Origin: Phallusia mammillata | Lineage: Eukaryota > Chordata > Ascidiacea > Phlebobranchia > Ascidiidae | Assembly (NCBI GenBank): GCA_003260075.1 | Contig: QLIY01000480.1 | Location: forward strand, 1-64,000 | DNA: 64,000 bases | Reading direction: 5' to 3' | Shown: positions 11,101 through 22,800 of the stretch, piece by piece | How the letters are laid out: each line of letters opens with the position of its first letter | How positions within the stretch are numbered: the first letter of the stretch is position 1 | Position numbers and translations under genes: made by a program | Notes under the pieces: generated by a model | The model's input: the letters and a program-made list of their open reading frames with translations, nothing else | Database searches by the model: none | What the model was told of the DNA's origin: nothing

Positions 11101-11970
11101 CAGTATACACTATTTCAAAGTCTCTTCAGTGCTGCTGGTGACAAGACTTGGGTAGCAGGGGCTAGAGTAGCTACATTACGGTACTCTATTTTATTGTAAG
11201 TAATAGGCTAAAAAGCCAAGCCTTACCAAATTTCCATTGCCCTTGTCCATATGATCAATGTTTTTTCTACAGCTTACTAATTATGAACACGATTTGGGTA
11301 AAATAATTACAAAAATTATTTTCAATAAAACATGTCTAAAATTTTTTATATACCTTTCCTGTAGCTCCGTGAGAAATGTATTTTGCACCTTCCAATTTTG
11401 CTCTTTCAATCATGTTTCTTGCGATGCAGGGGCGGGCCAATGCAGTTCCCATGGGATAACGGCCTTCATATTTAGCATTGGCTTGCAATCCAGGCCAAAT
11501 GAAATCCTCCACAAATTCTTTTTTGCAGTCACACACAAATGCCTGTCAAAAATTTTAAAATTACAATTTTTTTAAAGAGCAGACAATGAGAAAAATTTGA
11601 ATCAAACTAGTATGTATGTCTTCGATGGAATATCAAACAAATTTTAATGTTAAGATGACAAAAGACTAATGTTTTGATACAACAAGATCTGTTTACCTTT
11701 TCTGCTCCAAGCTTTAAGGCTTTTGCCTTTGCTGCTTCGAAATCTTCTTCTTGACCAACATCAGCCTAAATAAAAAAGATATGTTGTTGAGCCTTGAATC
11801 TGGTGGCACCATAAACACACAGCTTAAATGTATATAATTACAAGTACTATAAAAGTTAATAAACTTACTTGAAATGTAACAACTTTGTAGCCCTTTTCAA
11901 TGAGCCACACAAGAATGCAAGAAGTATCCAATCCGCCACTGTAGGCAAGAACAACTGTGTCCTTGGACAT
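4405..11970 (-). CDS. ASS1: Argininosuccinate synthase (8 exons)
   Basis: Joins citrulline and aspartate, using ATP, to argininosuccinate in the cytosolic urea and arginine cycle. Exons on the minus strand: 11869-11970, 11697-11765, 11354-11542, 10837-11039, 9202-9408, 7106-7302, 6510-6666 and 4405-4513. They join in phase to 410 residues, against 412 in human ASS1. Landmarks are the N-terminal ATP-binding loop [27 protein letters not shown] across exons 3 and 4, [37 protein letters not shown] and the end [12 protein letters not shown]. The ATG at 11968-11970 gives the usual family start. The last exon is present twice (also 4816-4924), and a fragment of exon 7 reappears at about 5751-5805, so the 3' structure is uncertain. 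Identity is very secure. Confidence 0.96.
5106..6580. repeat. Duplicated ASS1 intron and exon-7 block with two oligo-G joints
   Basis: 5106-5192 repeats at 5816-5894, and about 5303-5805 repeats at 6063-6564. The G runs at 5193-5202 and 5806-5815 mark the breaks. The 5806 run interrupts exon 7 of ASS1 in the left copy. Copies differ by scattered substitutions, as alleles would. Confidence 0.8.
6750..7070. mobile_element. 321-bp Mutator-like MITE with 9-bp target duplication
   Basis: Lies in an ASS1 intron. The ends are inverted repeats: left GGTAGAGCTACTAACACC and the complement of the right end GGAAAGTCTAATAACACC, continuing through ATAGGTGGCGC. The 9-bp sequence GTAAAAGTC occurs directly on both sides (6741-6749 and 7071-7079). 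Nine-base duplications are typical of Mutator-like elements; the superfamily is inference. There is no coding capacity. Related copies are at 28406 and about 33099. Confidence 0.75.
8678..8687 (+). other. Oligo-G run (10 G), probable assembly joint
   Basis: Ten G in an ASS1 intron, directly followed by copy B of the repeat also seen at 1068-1276. A second run of 11 G lies at 9010-9020. No local duplication was recognised for the second run. Confidence 0.6.
8689..8895 (+). repeat. Dispersed repeat, copy B (pair with 1068-1276)
   Basis: Same ordered blocks as the copy at 1068-1276, beginning immediately after a 10-G run in an ASS1 intron. Confidence 0.6.
9556..9690 (+). repeat. Dispersed repeat family R1, copy 2
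   Basis: ASS1 intron copy with CTGCAGACGGTGCACACTGT, ATAAGGTCTCAT and CAGTTGGTGACGAGAGATCG. The 3' portion found in other copies is missing or diverged. Confidence 0.6.
10203..10271. repeat. Perfect 34-bp inverted repeat with a 1-bp spacer
   Basis: Arms 10203-10236 and 10238-10271 are exact reverse complements around a single C. The left arm starts ACGGAAATTTTAAACAATG. It sits in an ASS1 intron. A perfect long palindrome in otherwise diverged intron sequence is either very young or an artefact such as a read fold-back. Confidence 0.85.
11098..11235 (+). repeat. Dispersed repeat family R1, copy 3
   Basis: ASS1 intron copy with GCTGCTGGTGACAAGACTTG and AATAGGCTAAAAAGCCAAGC, ending in CCTTACCAAAT. 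Confidence 0.55.
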
Positions 11971-12122
11971 TTTTTTGGATGAATGGCAAAGATGAATTAG
12001 CAAAAAATAATAATGTTAGGATAACTTAAAAATCAATAAATAAAGTTAACTTATGCAAACATAAAATAACTGAACTGTTTTAATATATTGAATTATTTTT
12101 AGGATTGTTTTTGTAAAAAATA

Positions 12123-12389
12123 ATGACTTTAAAACAACTGAAAAACAACAAAAAACAGAATTTTGTGTGGTTGTGGTTTTTGCTGACATTATCAGCAAAA
12201 GGATTGCAATTAACTTTGTACACACATAGTTCTGTTTTAAAGGAAACACTTCAGTTCAAACACCAGACAAATGTTTACTTAGACGGTCAACAACTATCTG
12301 TATCGAAGCAACAAAGGCCGTTCAATGACACTTTAAACCCTAAACATCTTAAGCAGCACTCCATTTCAAAAACAAAGACAATAATAGAA
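12123..12389 (+). CDS. Candidate single exon with a hydrophobic N-terminus (weak)
   Basis: From the ATG at 12123 an 89-codon frame runs to a GAA|GTAAGAG donor. Residues 14-24 are hydrophobic (FVWLWFLLTLS), like a signal peptide. No in-frame partner exon was found: the neighbouring MGNSCC frame is in the wrong phase to receive it. It lies between the divergent ASS1 start and the 12649 gene, so it may be 5' untranslated sequence or chance. Confidence 0.2.
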
Positions 12390-12648
12390 GTAAGAGTCGG
12401 TAATTGCACTTAAAGATGTTGAAATTGCCAGGCAGTGCTAAAATCAAGGCAATTAGTTCAAGAAAAGTTGTGAACCTTTTGAAAGTAAAGTTAAGGAAAA
12501 ATGCTTTTAAGGAAATTTGAGCCAATTTTTTTCAGAATTGGCCTTAGTAAATTTTGTAGTACCAAAATTAATTGAATTCCAAAGTTTTTGTTAAAAAATT
12601 AGGTTCAACAATTTAATAAACTGGCTTGATATTACTATAGCAATTAAA

Positions 12649-13128
12649 ATGGGTAATTCCTGTTGTATTGCTAAGCACAAGCAAGACTTAAATGAACTTT
12701 CTCCAGAAGTATTGAAGCAAAGAAAAGACAAAAGATATTCAATCAAAACAAACAACTATGCAGAAAATATAATAAAAAATACAAGTTCAAAACCCAAGCA
12801 AAATACAAAGAGTGAGATTAAAGAAATTAAGCAAACCAAGGCGTTACAATCAGGAAAACTAACAGACAATCCAGGAAACAGAGAAAAACAAAAACTTAAA
12901 CAAGGCTTGAAGAAGAAAAAACTTCAAAAAAGAAAAACTCAGCGCAAAGTTGCAAAAAGTTGTTCAACAACATCAGGCAGTGAAATCACAACGAAGCAGT
13001 GTTGGAAAAATGAATCAAAGAAAACTTCTGATAATCAACATCATGACACAGTTCGAGGATGGGAACAACAAGAACTAAGGTATTCATATTCACATACGTA
13101 CACGAACAAAACTTACCTCTTCCAATGA
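12649..13128 (+). CDS. Orphan lysine-rich protein with an acylation-type N-terminus (159 aa)
   Basis: A single open frame of 159 residues starting MGNSCC. Glycine 2, small residues and adjacent cysteines fit the general pattern of N-myristoylation plus palmitoylation, so the protein could be anchored to the inner plasma membrane; that is inference. The rest is strongly basic (for example KQGLKKKKLQKRKTQRK) and low in hydrophobics, so it is probably disordered. A poly(A) signal lies 41 bases after the stop. A possible donor (CTAAG|GTATTC at about 13077) would fuse it in phase to the 13206 coiled-coil exon through a poor acceptor. No family is recognised. Codon use is AT-rich like the flanks. 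Confidence 0.6.
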   Translation: MGNSCCIAKHKQDLNELSPEVLKQRKDKRYSIKTNNYAENIIKNTSSKPKQNTKSEIKEIKQTKALQSGKLTDNPGNREKQKLKQGLKKKKLQKRKTQRKVAKSCSTTSGSEITTKQCWKNESKKTSDNQHHDTVRGWEQQELRYSYSHTYTNKTYLFQ

Positions 13129-13168
13129 AGATTTTTTAACCAATATTGTACCAGTTAAATGTTATGTA

Positions 13169-13174
13169 AATAAA
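13169..13174 (+). terminator. Poly(A) signal AATAAA
   Basis: AATAAA 41 bases after the stop of the MGNSCC frame, with further AATAATAAA just downstream. It supports a transcript end here. Confidence 0.55.
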
Positions 13175-13205
13175 ATTATAACAATAATAAATGTTTATTG
13201 CGTAA

Positions 13206-16167
13206 ATGTCAATGCAAAGCATTTTTAATCTTGCAAAATCTCTGAAAAAATCTCATAAATTCTCGTATTTGCTTAGATTGCAAGCAGAATACAAAACTGC
13301 AACAGAAAATATTCGGAACTGTCTGCGCGCTGAACAACGAGCAAAAGCGGAAACGGAAACGTGGCGTGCAGTTCTCGAACGAATTTCCCGCGATCATCGA
13401 CAAAAGTTGTTTCGCCATGCATATGTTTTGCGCACTAAACTGCGACGCGCCGAAAACTTGTTATCCTTCTACGAAGTGCGAGCTAGAAATGTGCAGACCA
13501 CAAATGGCAAGCTGAAAAGTACGTGAACCATTTATAATAACAATTATTTGTTGATTTAGACCACAGGAACGACTCTCAATCAAGTGCCCATTGTGGGTAC
13601 ATTAAGGAGTGTGAACTGATAAACTTCCAGCCCACTAATACCCAGAAAAAGTTGATTATTAACTTGATTTTCCCGCAACGCCATTCTAGCGGCTAAAGGG
13701 GTTTCGCGGCCATGTTTTATTGTGGGAAATACCCTTTGTGGTTTTCGGTTTTGTTTGCGCGTTTGTGTCAGCACTTTTGGGAGTTGAATGTGTCAAGCAC
13801 ACACAACCTTTTGACCTGTAGGCAGTGGTGGGATTCATTCGGTTCGTTGGTTCTATAGAACCGTCTCACGAAATTTTATGAGATCGGCGAACCGGTTAGC
13901 ATTACTGGTTACTGTCAATAGACTTTTTGTAACATAACCGGCAGAAAAATATGACTTTTGTAATCTAACTGGCTGACAAAAAAATGAATCCCACCACTGC
14001 CTGTAGGCACCACGACATATTTCCGCTAGTTGAAGTTAACATTAATTTTGCTTAACTTACAAAAAAAACCTGTTAATGGTAATTGAGTACTGCTTCTGTG
14101 GTAGATGTCTAAAATGGCGTTTTAATAAGTTTTATGACAAAAGGGCACGCCAGTCAACCTTTGTGCAACAATACATAAACCCTACGTATGACTTAACTTG
14201 TTCAAACTCAGGATTCCTGAAAGTTAAACAAAGTTGTAAAACTTTTTCACACTGCAATGATGATATGGCGTTTTAAGATCATAAAGCGGCCATTGTAACA
14301 CCCAATAGGGTTCAGTGGACAAAGAGATTTGAATGCAGTTAGGCCGAACGTAGCCTACACTTGAAAAGTATTGTGTTTTTAATTTTTATCACGTCACTAA
14401 CAATTCGAACTAATAAGCGACCTCTATTTTGAACAAATATACAACTTTTCATTTGTTTCAATAATTATATAATAACTTACTAAACATAACATAAAACCAC
14501 ACTAGATCATAGTAGCCTACACCAGGCCCTTCGAAGGCGTTATACATGACCAACCTACGCCTTGCCAAATGGGAATGCTTGGTGGCTGACTGATCCAGTA
14601 CAACGCCTTCAATGGGCCTGGCGTACTATGACTTATATATGAGTGTGCCGTGATCGCTGGTCTGCATGAACGCTTTAGGGCTGATCCCAGTCATGAATGT
14701 TCGTCTTAACTAAAACCATACTTTTTGTGTTTAATGAGATGACCATACAACTGTTCGCTAGCCACCTTTAATCAAATGGTTATAAATATAGTCAAAAGTA
14801 GAGTAATGTTCCGATGTAGCGAACCACAGTTATAAAACAAGTATTATAGCATAAATCCAAATGGGTTATAAACAGCACATCATCTTTTTTCAGGTCTTAT
14901 CGATAAAATGAAGACTGATACAAAAGCAATCAGAGACGAAAGTGAAAGGAGAAGATTAAACACGAAAAACAACCTCGACAACAAAGTCGGAAACCTGCTA
15001 AAAGAACTGGAACGACTAAAAATAAAGTTTAACAACGTTTCTCCATCTTACCAATCCCAAGAACATAGATTTAGCATTGCCACAACTGCAGGAATTTTAC
15101 CGTACAACTCCGCAAGTAAAAAAAGCATTCAGAAAATCAAACCAGCACCATTTGTGACAGCCTATTCTAGACACTGCAACCTTCGTGCTTTACATCCAAA
15201 ACACGATCGAAAAACGTATACCTCAGATGTACCGCGTTACCCAAAGCTTCGCACGCAACATATGGACTTATACGAACCCACAAAACCGGAACGTTTGTCG
15301 CAGAAAGCAGTCTTCATAGCCACGCGGCTCTCTAGCGACGTTTCGTGTTTGTCAGTTTCACCTTATCCTCGAATCGAAAGTGATTTCTCACATAAAACCA
15401 ACGCCACGTCAGAATCTGAGCTTATCAATCTTCGCAGTGACGTAGGAAAGACGTCATCACCGTCGAGCGGTTTTTCCGGAAATTCTTTTTCGTTTCGTCA
15501 AACACACGAAGATGCTTCATCGGTCTCGCCGAATTACGTCACACTTGTCAACGACAGAAAAGATGTGACGTCACTGTATGAAACGCGTAAGCAAAATTCC
15601 TCTAATCGTCGAACTAACAAGACACACGTGACAAGGTATTGCTGATGTACTGATCAAGCTGTACAGGAAAAATATTTGTTTAAATCAGGGGTGGGCAACC
15701 TGCGGCCCACGGGCCACATGCGGCCCATTGATTAAAGTTGTGCAGCCCGCAGAGACACTTGAATTTCAAGTGTACTGGCAAACGAGTCCAATTATTATAT
15801 TTTTTTAGCAGATCACTGTGCCCGCGGTGCTATTTTTTGCGACCTGACAATATGCTGCTAGAATCAAATGCGAATTTTACTTGTAGCAAGGCATTTTTGG
15901 TATGCAACAAAGTAAAATCACTTTGTGTAATATAAAGGTGCGGCCCGCGATCTAATCATCGCAATTGTATTTGGCCCCACAGTAACAAAAGTTGCCCACC
16001 CCTGGTTTAAATGTTCAACTAATAAACTGAATGTTATAAATTTTGTGTTAAAGGTCAAGTGGTAACCATGGAGACAAAACATCAAGGTCACTGCCGTGTG
16101 CCAGTAAGGAGAAGAGAACGCGCATTTTGAAGACACAGCCAGCTACATATTCAATTTACAGGCGATG
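13206..16167 (+). CDS. Orphan coiled-coil protein (3 exons)
   Basis: Exons 13206-13518, 14894-15635 and 16054-16167 are joined by GTACGT and GGTATT donors, in phase, giving about 389 residues. Exon one is a charged helix rich in R, E, A and L (LRAEQRAKAETETWRAVLERI). Exon two opens with a second helical stretch (NLLKELERLKIKFNN) and then becomes Ser/Thr/Tyr-rich and probably disordered. Exon three is short and basic (EKRTRILKTQ) and ends in TGA. If the second intron is not spliced, the protein ends at 15645. Intron one holds the 13823 MITE and intron two the 15686 hAT MITE. Family unknown. The gene converges on the vWA gene. Confidence 0.55.
13823..13999. mobile_element. 177-bp hAT-type MITE with 8-bp target duplication
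   Basis: Ends CAGTGGTGGGATTC and GAATCCCACCACTG are inverted repeats, flanked on both sides by CCTGTAGG (13815-13822 and 14000-14007). Eight-base duplications and CAGTGG-type ends fit non-autonomous hAT elements. A sister copy is at 31753-31927. It lies in intron one of the coiled-coil gene. Confidence 0.88.
14505..14705. repeat. Dispersed foldback/SINE-body repeat family R3, copy 1
   Basis: Contains ACCAGGCCCTTCGAAGGCG and, inverted 100 bases on, CGCCTTCAATGGGCCTGGCG, then GGGCTGATCCCAG. The same body occurs near 17385, 19450, 22375, 39853 and 40265; at 39853 it is attached to a tRNA-like head. Confidence 0.65.
15686..16004. mobile_element. 319-bp hAT-type MITE with 8-bp target duplication
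   Basis: Begins CAGGGGTGGGCAACCTGCGG and ends GTTGCCCACCCCTG, flanked by GTTTAAAT on both sides (15678-15685 and 16005-16012). Inside are the GCGGCCC blocks common in animal hAT MITEs. No transposase frame. Lies in intron two of the coiled-coil gene. Confidence 0.92.
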
Positions 16168-16801
16168 AAAATCATTCGAATGCTGTTAATGGTTTGAAAT
16201 TACCATCAGGCTTAAAGACTCGCACAGACTACCAAATGGGCAATAGAATGCCAAATGGGCCACTGTATTCATTTTCCTTTCGAGTTCAACCAATAGGAAC
16301 ACCAACACACACTTTTTTTGTCAACAACCGTCGGCCTTTTGCTGTATTCTGTACCTCCAGCGCCACCACAAAAGCTACTGATTTTTATTTGCAAGAAAAA
16401 AACGTAAAAAAAATCTATTAAACTGAAAATGTGCTGAACATTTTTCATCATAGAGATCAGAAAGGTCATTTCTCCTCACGAAAATCCATCACATAGAAAA
16501 CATTTGCTTTGAGATCTTTGAGATAAATTCGATCAGTTTGGGCTGTTTCTGTCGGATATTACTAAACTTAAAGTACAATCAACTCATATGGTGAAATAAC
16601 GATCATGTAGAAATCACGATAAACAATGAATACGCTAATAAAAAACGATTTTTTTCCTTTTTATACACATCTTAAGTCAATTATTTGATCAAAAAAAAAA
16701 AAATTAAAAACACACTAAAGTTTAACAGTATTTACAACAACATACAATCTAAACACAGTGTTTTGTGGTGTAATATATGTTTAAAAGTCAAAAACTCATT
16801 T
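16168..16801. other. Convergent intergenic stretch
   Basis: Lies between the coiled-coil gene (plus) and the vWA gene (minus). It includes an A13 run at about 16691. The open frame 16194-16421 and its antisense have no support. No other structure was seen. Confidence 0.5.
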
Positions 16802-19800
16802 TTATCGTCGAATCATTTTCCCTGCGTCGTTTTGATTCCATGTTGTTCTTGGCTTAAGTCTTGTAGTGCGGAATGGTGTTGGAGAGTAAAGGTCGTTTAC
16901 ATTTAGTTTTTCAACTTCTTCGATCATAAATCGGGTCTAAGATTACATATATTGGCTTTATGACTTTTAAATGCAGCCAACGAAATTTATTTTTTGTGAG
17001 CGTGCCTTTTTACCGACAGTGTTTCAAAAACCAAAAAAGAAACACATTTTAAGAACATTTATTAAACAAACCATGGCTTTCGACTTTTTTGCGTGTCGTT
17101 TTAGCAACATTTACCGCATTAAATTGAAAACACGGGTAGGCCAAATCCAGAAAAATATGATCAACGAGTGACCTTTTCTCTGTTAAATGACATCAAAATG
17201 CTGAACAAATTTTTGGTAAAAGTCAAATGTATACCTTTGTGTTTAGTGTTTTGTGTTTTTGTACGCAACTCAAAATAAAAATTTTATGTCAGAAATCAAT
17301 CGCAAAAATGTGTTGTTTTAATTATGTCAATGACCATCTGCAAAACTGTGAATTAAAATTTGTCAATGTTTTAGTTAAGATGAACATCAATCCATAACTG
17401 GGATCAGCCCTGATGCGTCTATGCAGTGGGTCAATGTTTCAGCACTTAGTCATTCAATTGGGGGGGGGGCTGTGAATTAAAATTTGTCAATGTTTCAGTT
17501 AAGATGAACATCAATCCATAACTGGGATCAGCCGATGCGTCTATGCAGTGGGTCAATGTTTCAGCACTTAGTCATTCAATTTGCTAAAAATGTTGCAAAT
17601 CAACAAAACCATGTACTTACAAAGACATAGAACATAGAGAGGCCGTTGCTTAACGCTTGTACGTTCTGAATGTCGAAGGGTTCAATCATGTATTTAGCCT
17701 GATTGGCTTGCTCAAATGTAATGTTCCTTGGGTCAATATCCATGATTTGTCTGCGAATACTTTCACGACCTGTGCGACCCATCAGTGCCTGAATGTCAGT
17801 CCATTCCTGAAAAAAAATATGTAGATGATTTTTGCAACTGGAACAAACTAGTATTTGCCTAGTATAGCTAACAGAACATGTAGTTTCAGAGTTGTACGTC
17901 AGGCCGCTTTTTTTGTTGGGCTTGGGTTTGGGTTTCCGCCGGGTTAGAACCTAGGTTTAACTGTCCACCTAATATTTAACTTTGCTACATTTGCCCTGTA
18001 ATTTCACCTTCTTTGTACGATTGTACACGCGCATAGGGTGTGCATTAATTTGTTGCAAACAGCCGTATATTCCATAGGCATAGATCATATTGGTACGCCT
18101 GTCCACAGAATTAGTTATGTTGGTAAAACAAGCTTTTGTGCCTAATTCAGACTTTAAAAAGGTATAGAGATTTGGACCAGGTTTCGGACTTCTGGTTCGT
18201 AACATGTGGACTAAAAGTTAGACCCCATTATTACAACTCGTGGTTTTGGTCTGATCTCATTTTCAACACTAACAAGGGTTTAATTTCTTTTCGCTACACA
18301 AGATGCAGATACGTGCAGTTGCTTTAAGTTAGACAATCTGAAATTACTAACCTCTACATCATAAGCCTTGTATCCAAGTATTAGGTAAACTGCCGTCATT
18401 ACTTCATGTACGCCTGCTGGTGGGCTACCATAGCTTCGGATCTCAGAGACTTCACTTTGTTTCAAGTTAAGCACATTTGTGCGGGCCTGCAAACCAAAAA
18501 TTTCTCCCCGTATGAATTAGTTGTTCCGTGACTATCTTCGTCTCACATGCACAATTTGCGATCACATGCACAATTATATTAATGTAACAATAAATATTAA
18601 ACATTTTCAGTCTGACCGACTTTCGGACGAAAACTAATAATGTTACGCTACAACAATTCAAATGAGAATTAATGATTTTCATTAGAACAAAACTTTTTTG
18701 AAATGGTATTGTGAAGATCACATTAAAAATTGCCCATATTTTTCAATTTTTTGGTGTTTGTATTAAAGTTACGTGTCAGAACATTAAAATGAGGTTTGAA
18801 ATTTTAAACTTATACGCATACTGTAAAACATTTTTTGTCCACAATTAAGCAAGATAAAACATTTAGCAATTAATGTGCATTCAAGGTAGGCAATTATATA
18901 AATTTATTGGTTTTCGGTGTACGTATTTAAATTAAGCAAACTGTATAAATAACAACAAACAAAGGCAGCAATAACAATTATAATAAATTACGGTGCGAAC
19001 AAATTACTGTCCCCACCTCTTCGACCATGTCCAATTCCGCCTTCATCCTTTTAGCTCTCTTTACCTCAACCGGGAGGTCAAACTCATAACCCCGGTCACG
19101 CACGACATCTAGTGTACGTGTTACCAGATCGTAATCGCGATTCAAAACGGACTGTTCCAAATCTGACGCAAAAACGCAAAGTAAGTGACGTCATCCATTT
19201 GTGACGTCATTGATATGCGACGTCATCGTTCTGTGACGTCATCACACACGGGTACTTACCCCCCTTGCACCGATATACGTCCAGCATACGATCGATGGTG
19301 GCCTGATCGTAACCTTTCAGACTCTTCAGCTCAATGACGATTTTTTCCACCGCCTCCATATTGTTTTTGTCAATTGCCAATTTCAATCTTTCCATTAGAC
19401 TCTGCAAATAAGTTTACGCGTATCACAGAAAGTTTAAAGGTATCAGATAAGATGAACATGAATATTAAACCGGGATCAGCCCTTGATGAAGCGTCAGACC
19501 AGCGACCACGGTACACTCATATGTAAATTATAGTACGCCAGGCCTATTAAAGGCGTTGTACCTAATCTAGCCGGCCTTCCATGCATTTTCACTATAGATT
19601 ACTGAATAAATGTTTACTTTTTTTCTATATTTTTTTAGCATTTGACGAATATAGTCAGCAAGTTGTGTAATACGGTTTTATACTGCGTTGACTTAAAACT
19701 GCCGAACAATCTTACTTCTATTTTCCTCAGATCTTGAAGCATAACTTCGGCACTTTGCAATTCAACCGACAAATCGTTGCTAAAGTTTCGCTTTTTTACT

Positions 19801-22800
19801 TCAAAAATCGAACGTTCCAAATAACGGATGTTACGACGTTCCTCAGAATAGCTTAAACCTACAAAATGTAAGCGGAAAAGTAATTAGGTGGGGCAGATCT
19901 ATCACGTTAAACGCTGTTTGAAATGTACATGAGGGGGGGGGGGTAAAGTTTCGCTTTTTTACTTCAAAAATCGAACGTTCCAAATAACGAATGTTACGAC
20001 GTTCCTCAGAATAGCTTAAACCTACAAAATGTAAACGGAAAAGTAACTAGGTGGGGCAGATCTATCACGTTAAACGCTGTTTGAAATGTACATGAACAAT
20101 GACACCAGAGTTGCAAGCGGGGCTGAAACTGGCAACCTATCCTGAAAGTTCAAGTCCGAGATCCGGCATGACTTACAACTATGATATGCACAACACATCT
20201 AAAACAACATTTAAGTTTCCCAAGTAAACGTTAAAGTAAGAAATTATTTTTATAATGATTTCAAAAATATTTTATTTGAAAATGACTCATCACGGGACTA
20301 TTACTTTAAGTGCGGAAACTTTGGATGTTTGTGTTTATTCATTGTAACTTAACGAAATTTTCGGATTTTCGCGCACAATGTGTTTTTGTAGCCGTTATGA
20401 AAAATCAGTCGAACGTCAAACCGGGCTTTCAGGCTTATTTTGAATAAACGGGCTTGATTCGGTCCTGACTTATAACTCGGCACCATTTTTGCCGCAATTT
20501 CGCCACCTTTCGTGCATAATTTTGGCTTTGTTAAAAAATGGTTTTGGATTTGGTCTTGTACTTTTGGGTTCGGGGCCTAATTTCGGGCCTGCTTATAACT
20601 TTGCGTTACCATATCACACTGAAAAAAAGCAAAATCTTATCACCAAAAATGATTTTTGCAACCAATCCTAACCCACCGTCTTTGCATTGATGTAAACTCA
20701 ACAGACGTTCTCCCCTTATAACATCACCGTCTGTATCAACAAGATTCAAGTCGTGGAATTTGTCCAGGGCCATTGCAACTCCAGTGACGTCATCTTTCGT
20801 TAGAGCGATTCGAAGTTGTTTGCGTACAAGGGTTTCATCGCTGGCTGGGTTTTCATGTCTAAAAACACATTGTTTTTACTAAAAAGGTAAATGCTTACTT
20901 ATACAGTTAAACACAACTACAGTTGGGCAAAAAACGCAATGAAAATTGTACAATGAAAATATGATCAAAACACATGTGATCACGATAATTTTGCTTTCTG
21001 CTACTGGACGATATGAGCACATTCGCGCAATAAAATTTATTGTGCAAGGCACTGATTGTATTGGTTAACTTTGTTTTTAAACCTAGCATGTTCCCTTTGG
21101 TATAACGTGACCCCCTAAAGATTAAAAAAGCCTAAAATGTATCAATTTTTCGTTTTTCTTCTTTTGCAGTTATGAGTCCGGGTTATGGGAAAATATGGCA
21201 CTTTAAAGTTATTAACTTGAAATACTTTTTTGACTATTTTCTGGGGCGAAATTATATGCTAAAAATTGTTAAAACTAAGATCAAAATAAAGACGCAAGTT
21301 AAAACTAGGAGTTTTGATACCAATCATTAATTTTTTCGACGCTGTCCATCAAAATAAGAAAACATCCTAGAAATATTGATGATATTGCAGTCATATTCAT
21401 AAGCAACAGTGAATTTAATGTCTGAATCAAGAAGGTTTAATTGCTAAAAACATATTTGAAGCTCATACCCTTTGATAAGAACCTCATCCATTTCTTTCCT
21501 CTCGTCTTTCTAAAAACAAAAAGTTATTTCACAGTTACACAATACATTTGCCACACCCCCAAAAATGTTACCTTAGCCGCGCCCACCAAATTCTCGCGTC
21601 GTGTGAACCAATAGTAAGCGAGCGCGATTATGATGCCACAAACGAATATGAGACAAGCGAAAACAATGCCAGCAATCTCTCCATCACTGAGGCCACGTGC
21701 TGGTATTACTGCTGCTGTAGTATCAGTTGAGTTAGGACTTGTTGTTGTAGCTTCAGTGGTTGTCGCCTGAACAGTTGTGGTAGGAGCTTTGGAAAAAATA
21801 ACATTTGGTCAATGGAAATTCTATTACAAACTAAAGTAAAAACCCCCATCAGACTAAGTTTGATAAATACCAATGGATGGCGCGAAGAGCATTTGTGAAA
21901 ATTTAAAAGCAAATTGTGTGAAAATGCAGACGGTTAGGGTTGGAGTGAGGCATTAGAAAATAATAACAATAAAACCAAATTATAAATTTAGTCCCTAATG
22001 TTAAATTTATCAGTCTCAGTGTTTATTCAAATATTTGTCCCCTTTACGCCATCTACTGGTGCTTAGCAAACTTTGTTTTTTCTTATGTAGCTTATGATCT
22101 AGGGATGTTCAACTTTTCGAAATTCCACGACTGCATCACAACTTGTGATTTCTATTATCTTACGTGTATATCCGATCTGGACAACAAATGCTGCAGTACC
22201 AGCTGAAGTTCCTTCCACTGAAAAGTAGACGTTTGTATCAGCTTGTGTGATGTTCAGCATAAACGTTGTAGACGCACCAGGAGCTGTTACCGTGAATCTG
22301 TACAAAAACGTTGTCATGTGAAAAACAATACTAATATTTTAAACCAACATATACATTTTATCTTAATACTTGGCTAGTCTATGCCTTGCCATATTGAAAT
22401 GCTTGATGACCGACTGATTCGGTATGACGTCTTCAATAGGCCTGGCGTACTATGATTTAAATAAGATACTAATGATGCTGTTAAAGCAAAATTCATACAC
22501 ATAGCCTATGTACGTACAGCCCATACCTACATGCAGTAAACCTCGGTTAATCCGGCCAAAAAAATTGTCCGGAATAGGCGAAGAACCGGATTAACCGATT
22601 TTGATTAGTCAATGCCTTACTATCACATTACAAATTATTTGCACTTAGGCGAAGATGCGGATTAATCGAAACCGGTTTAACCGAAGTTTACTGTGTATCA
22701 ATCTTATTGACGACTGAGGTAATGCTATATTTGACCTTAAATCTACATGTGAAAGAAATTAAAGCTGTTGTTTTCACTTGGACGTACAGAAAATCGTGCA

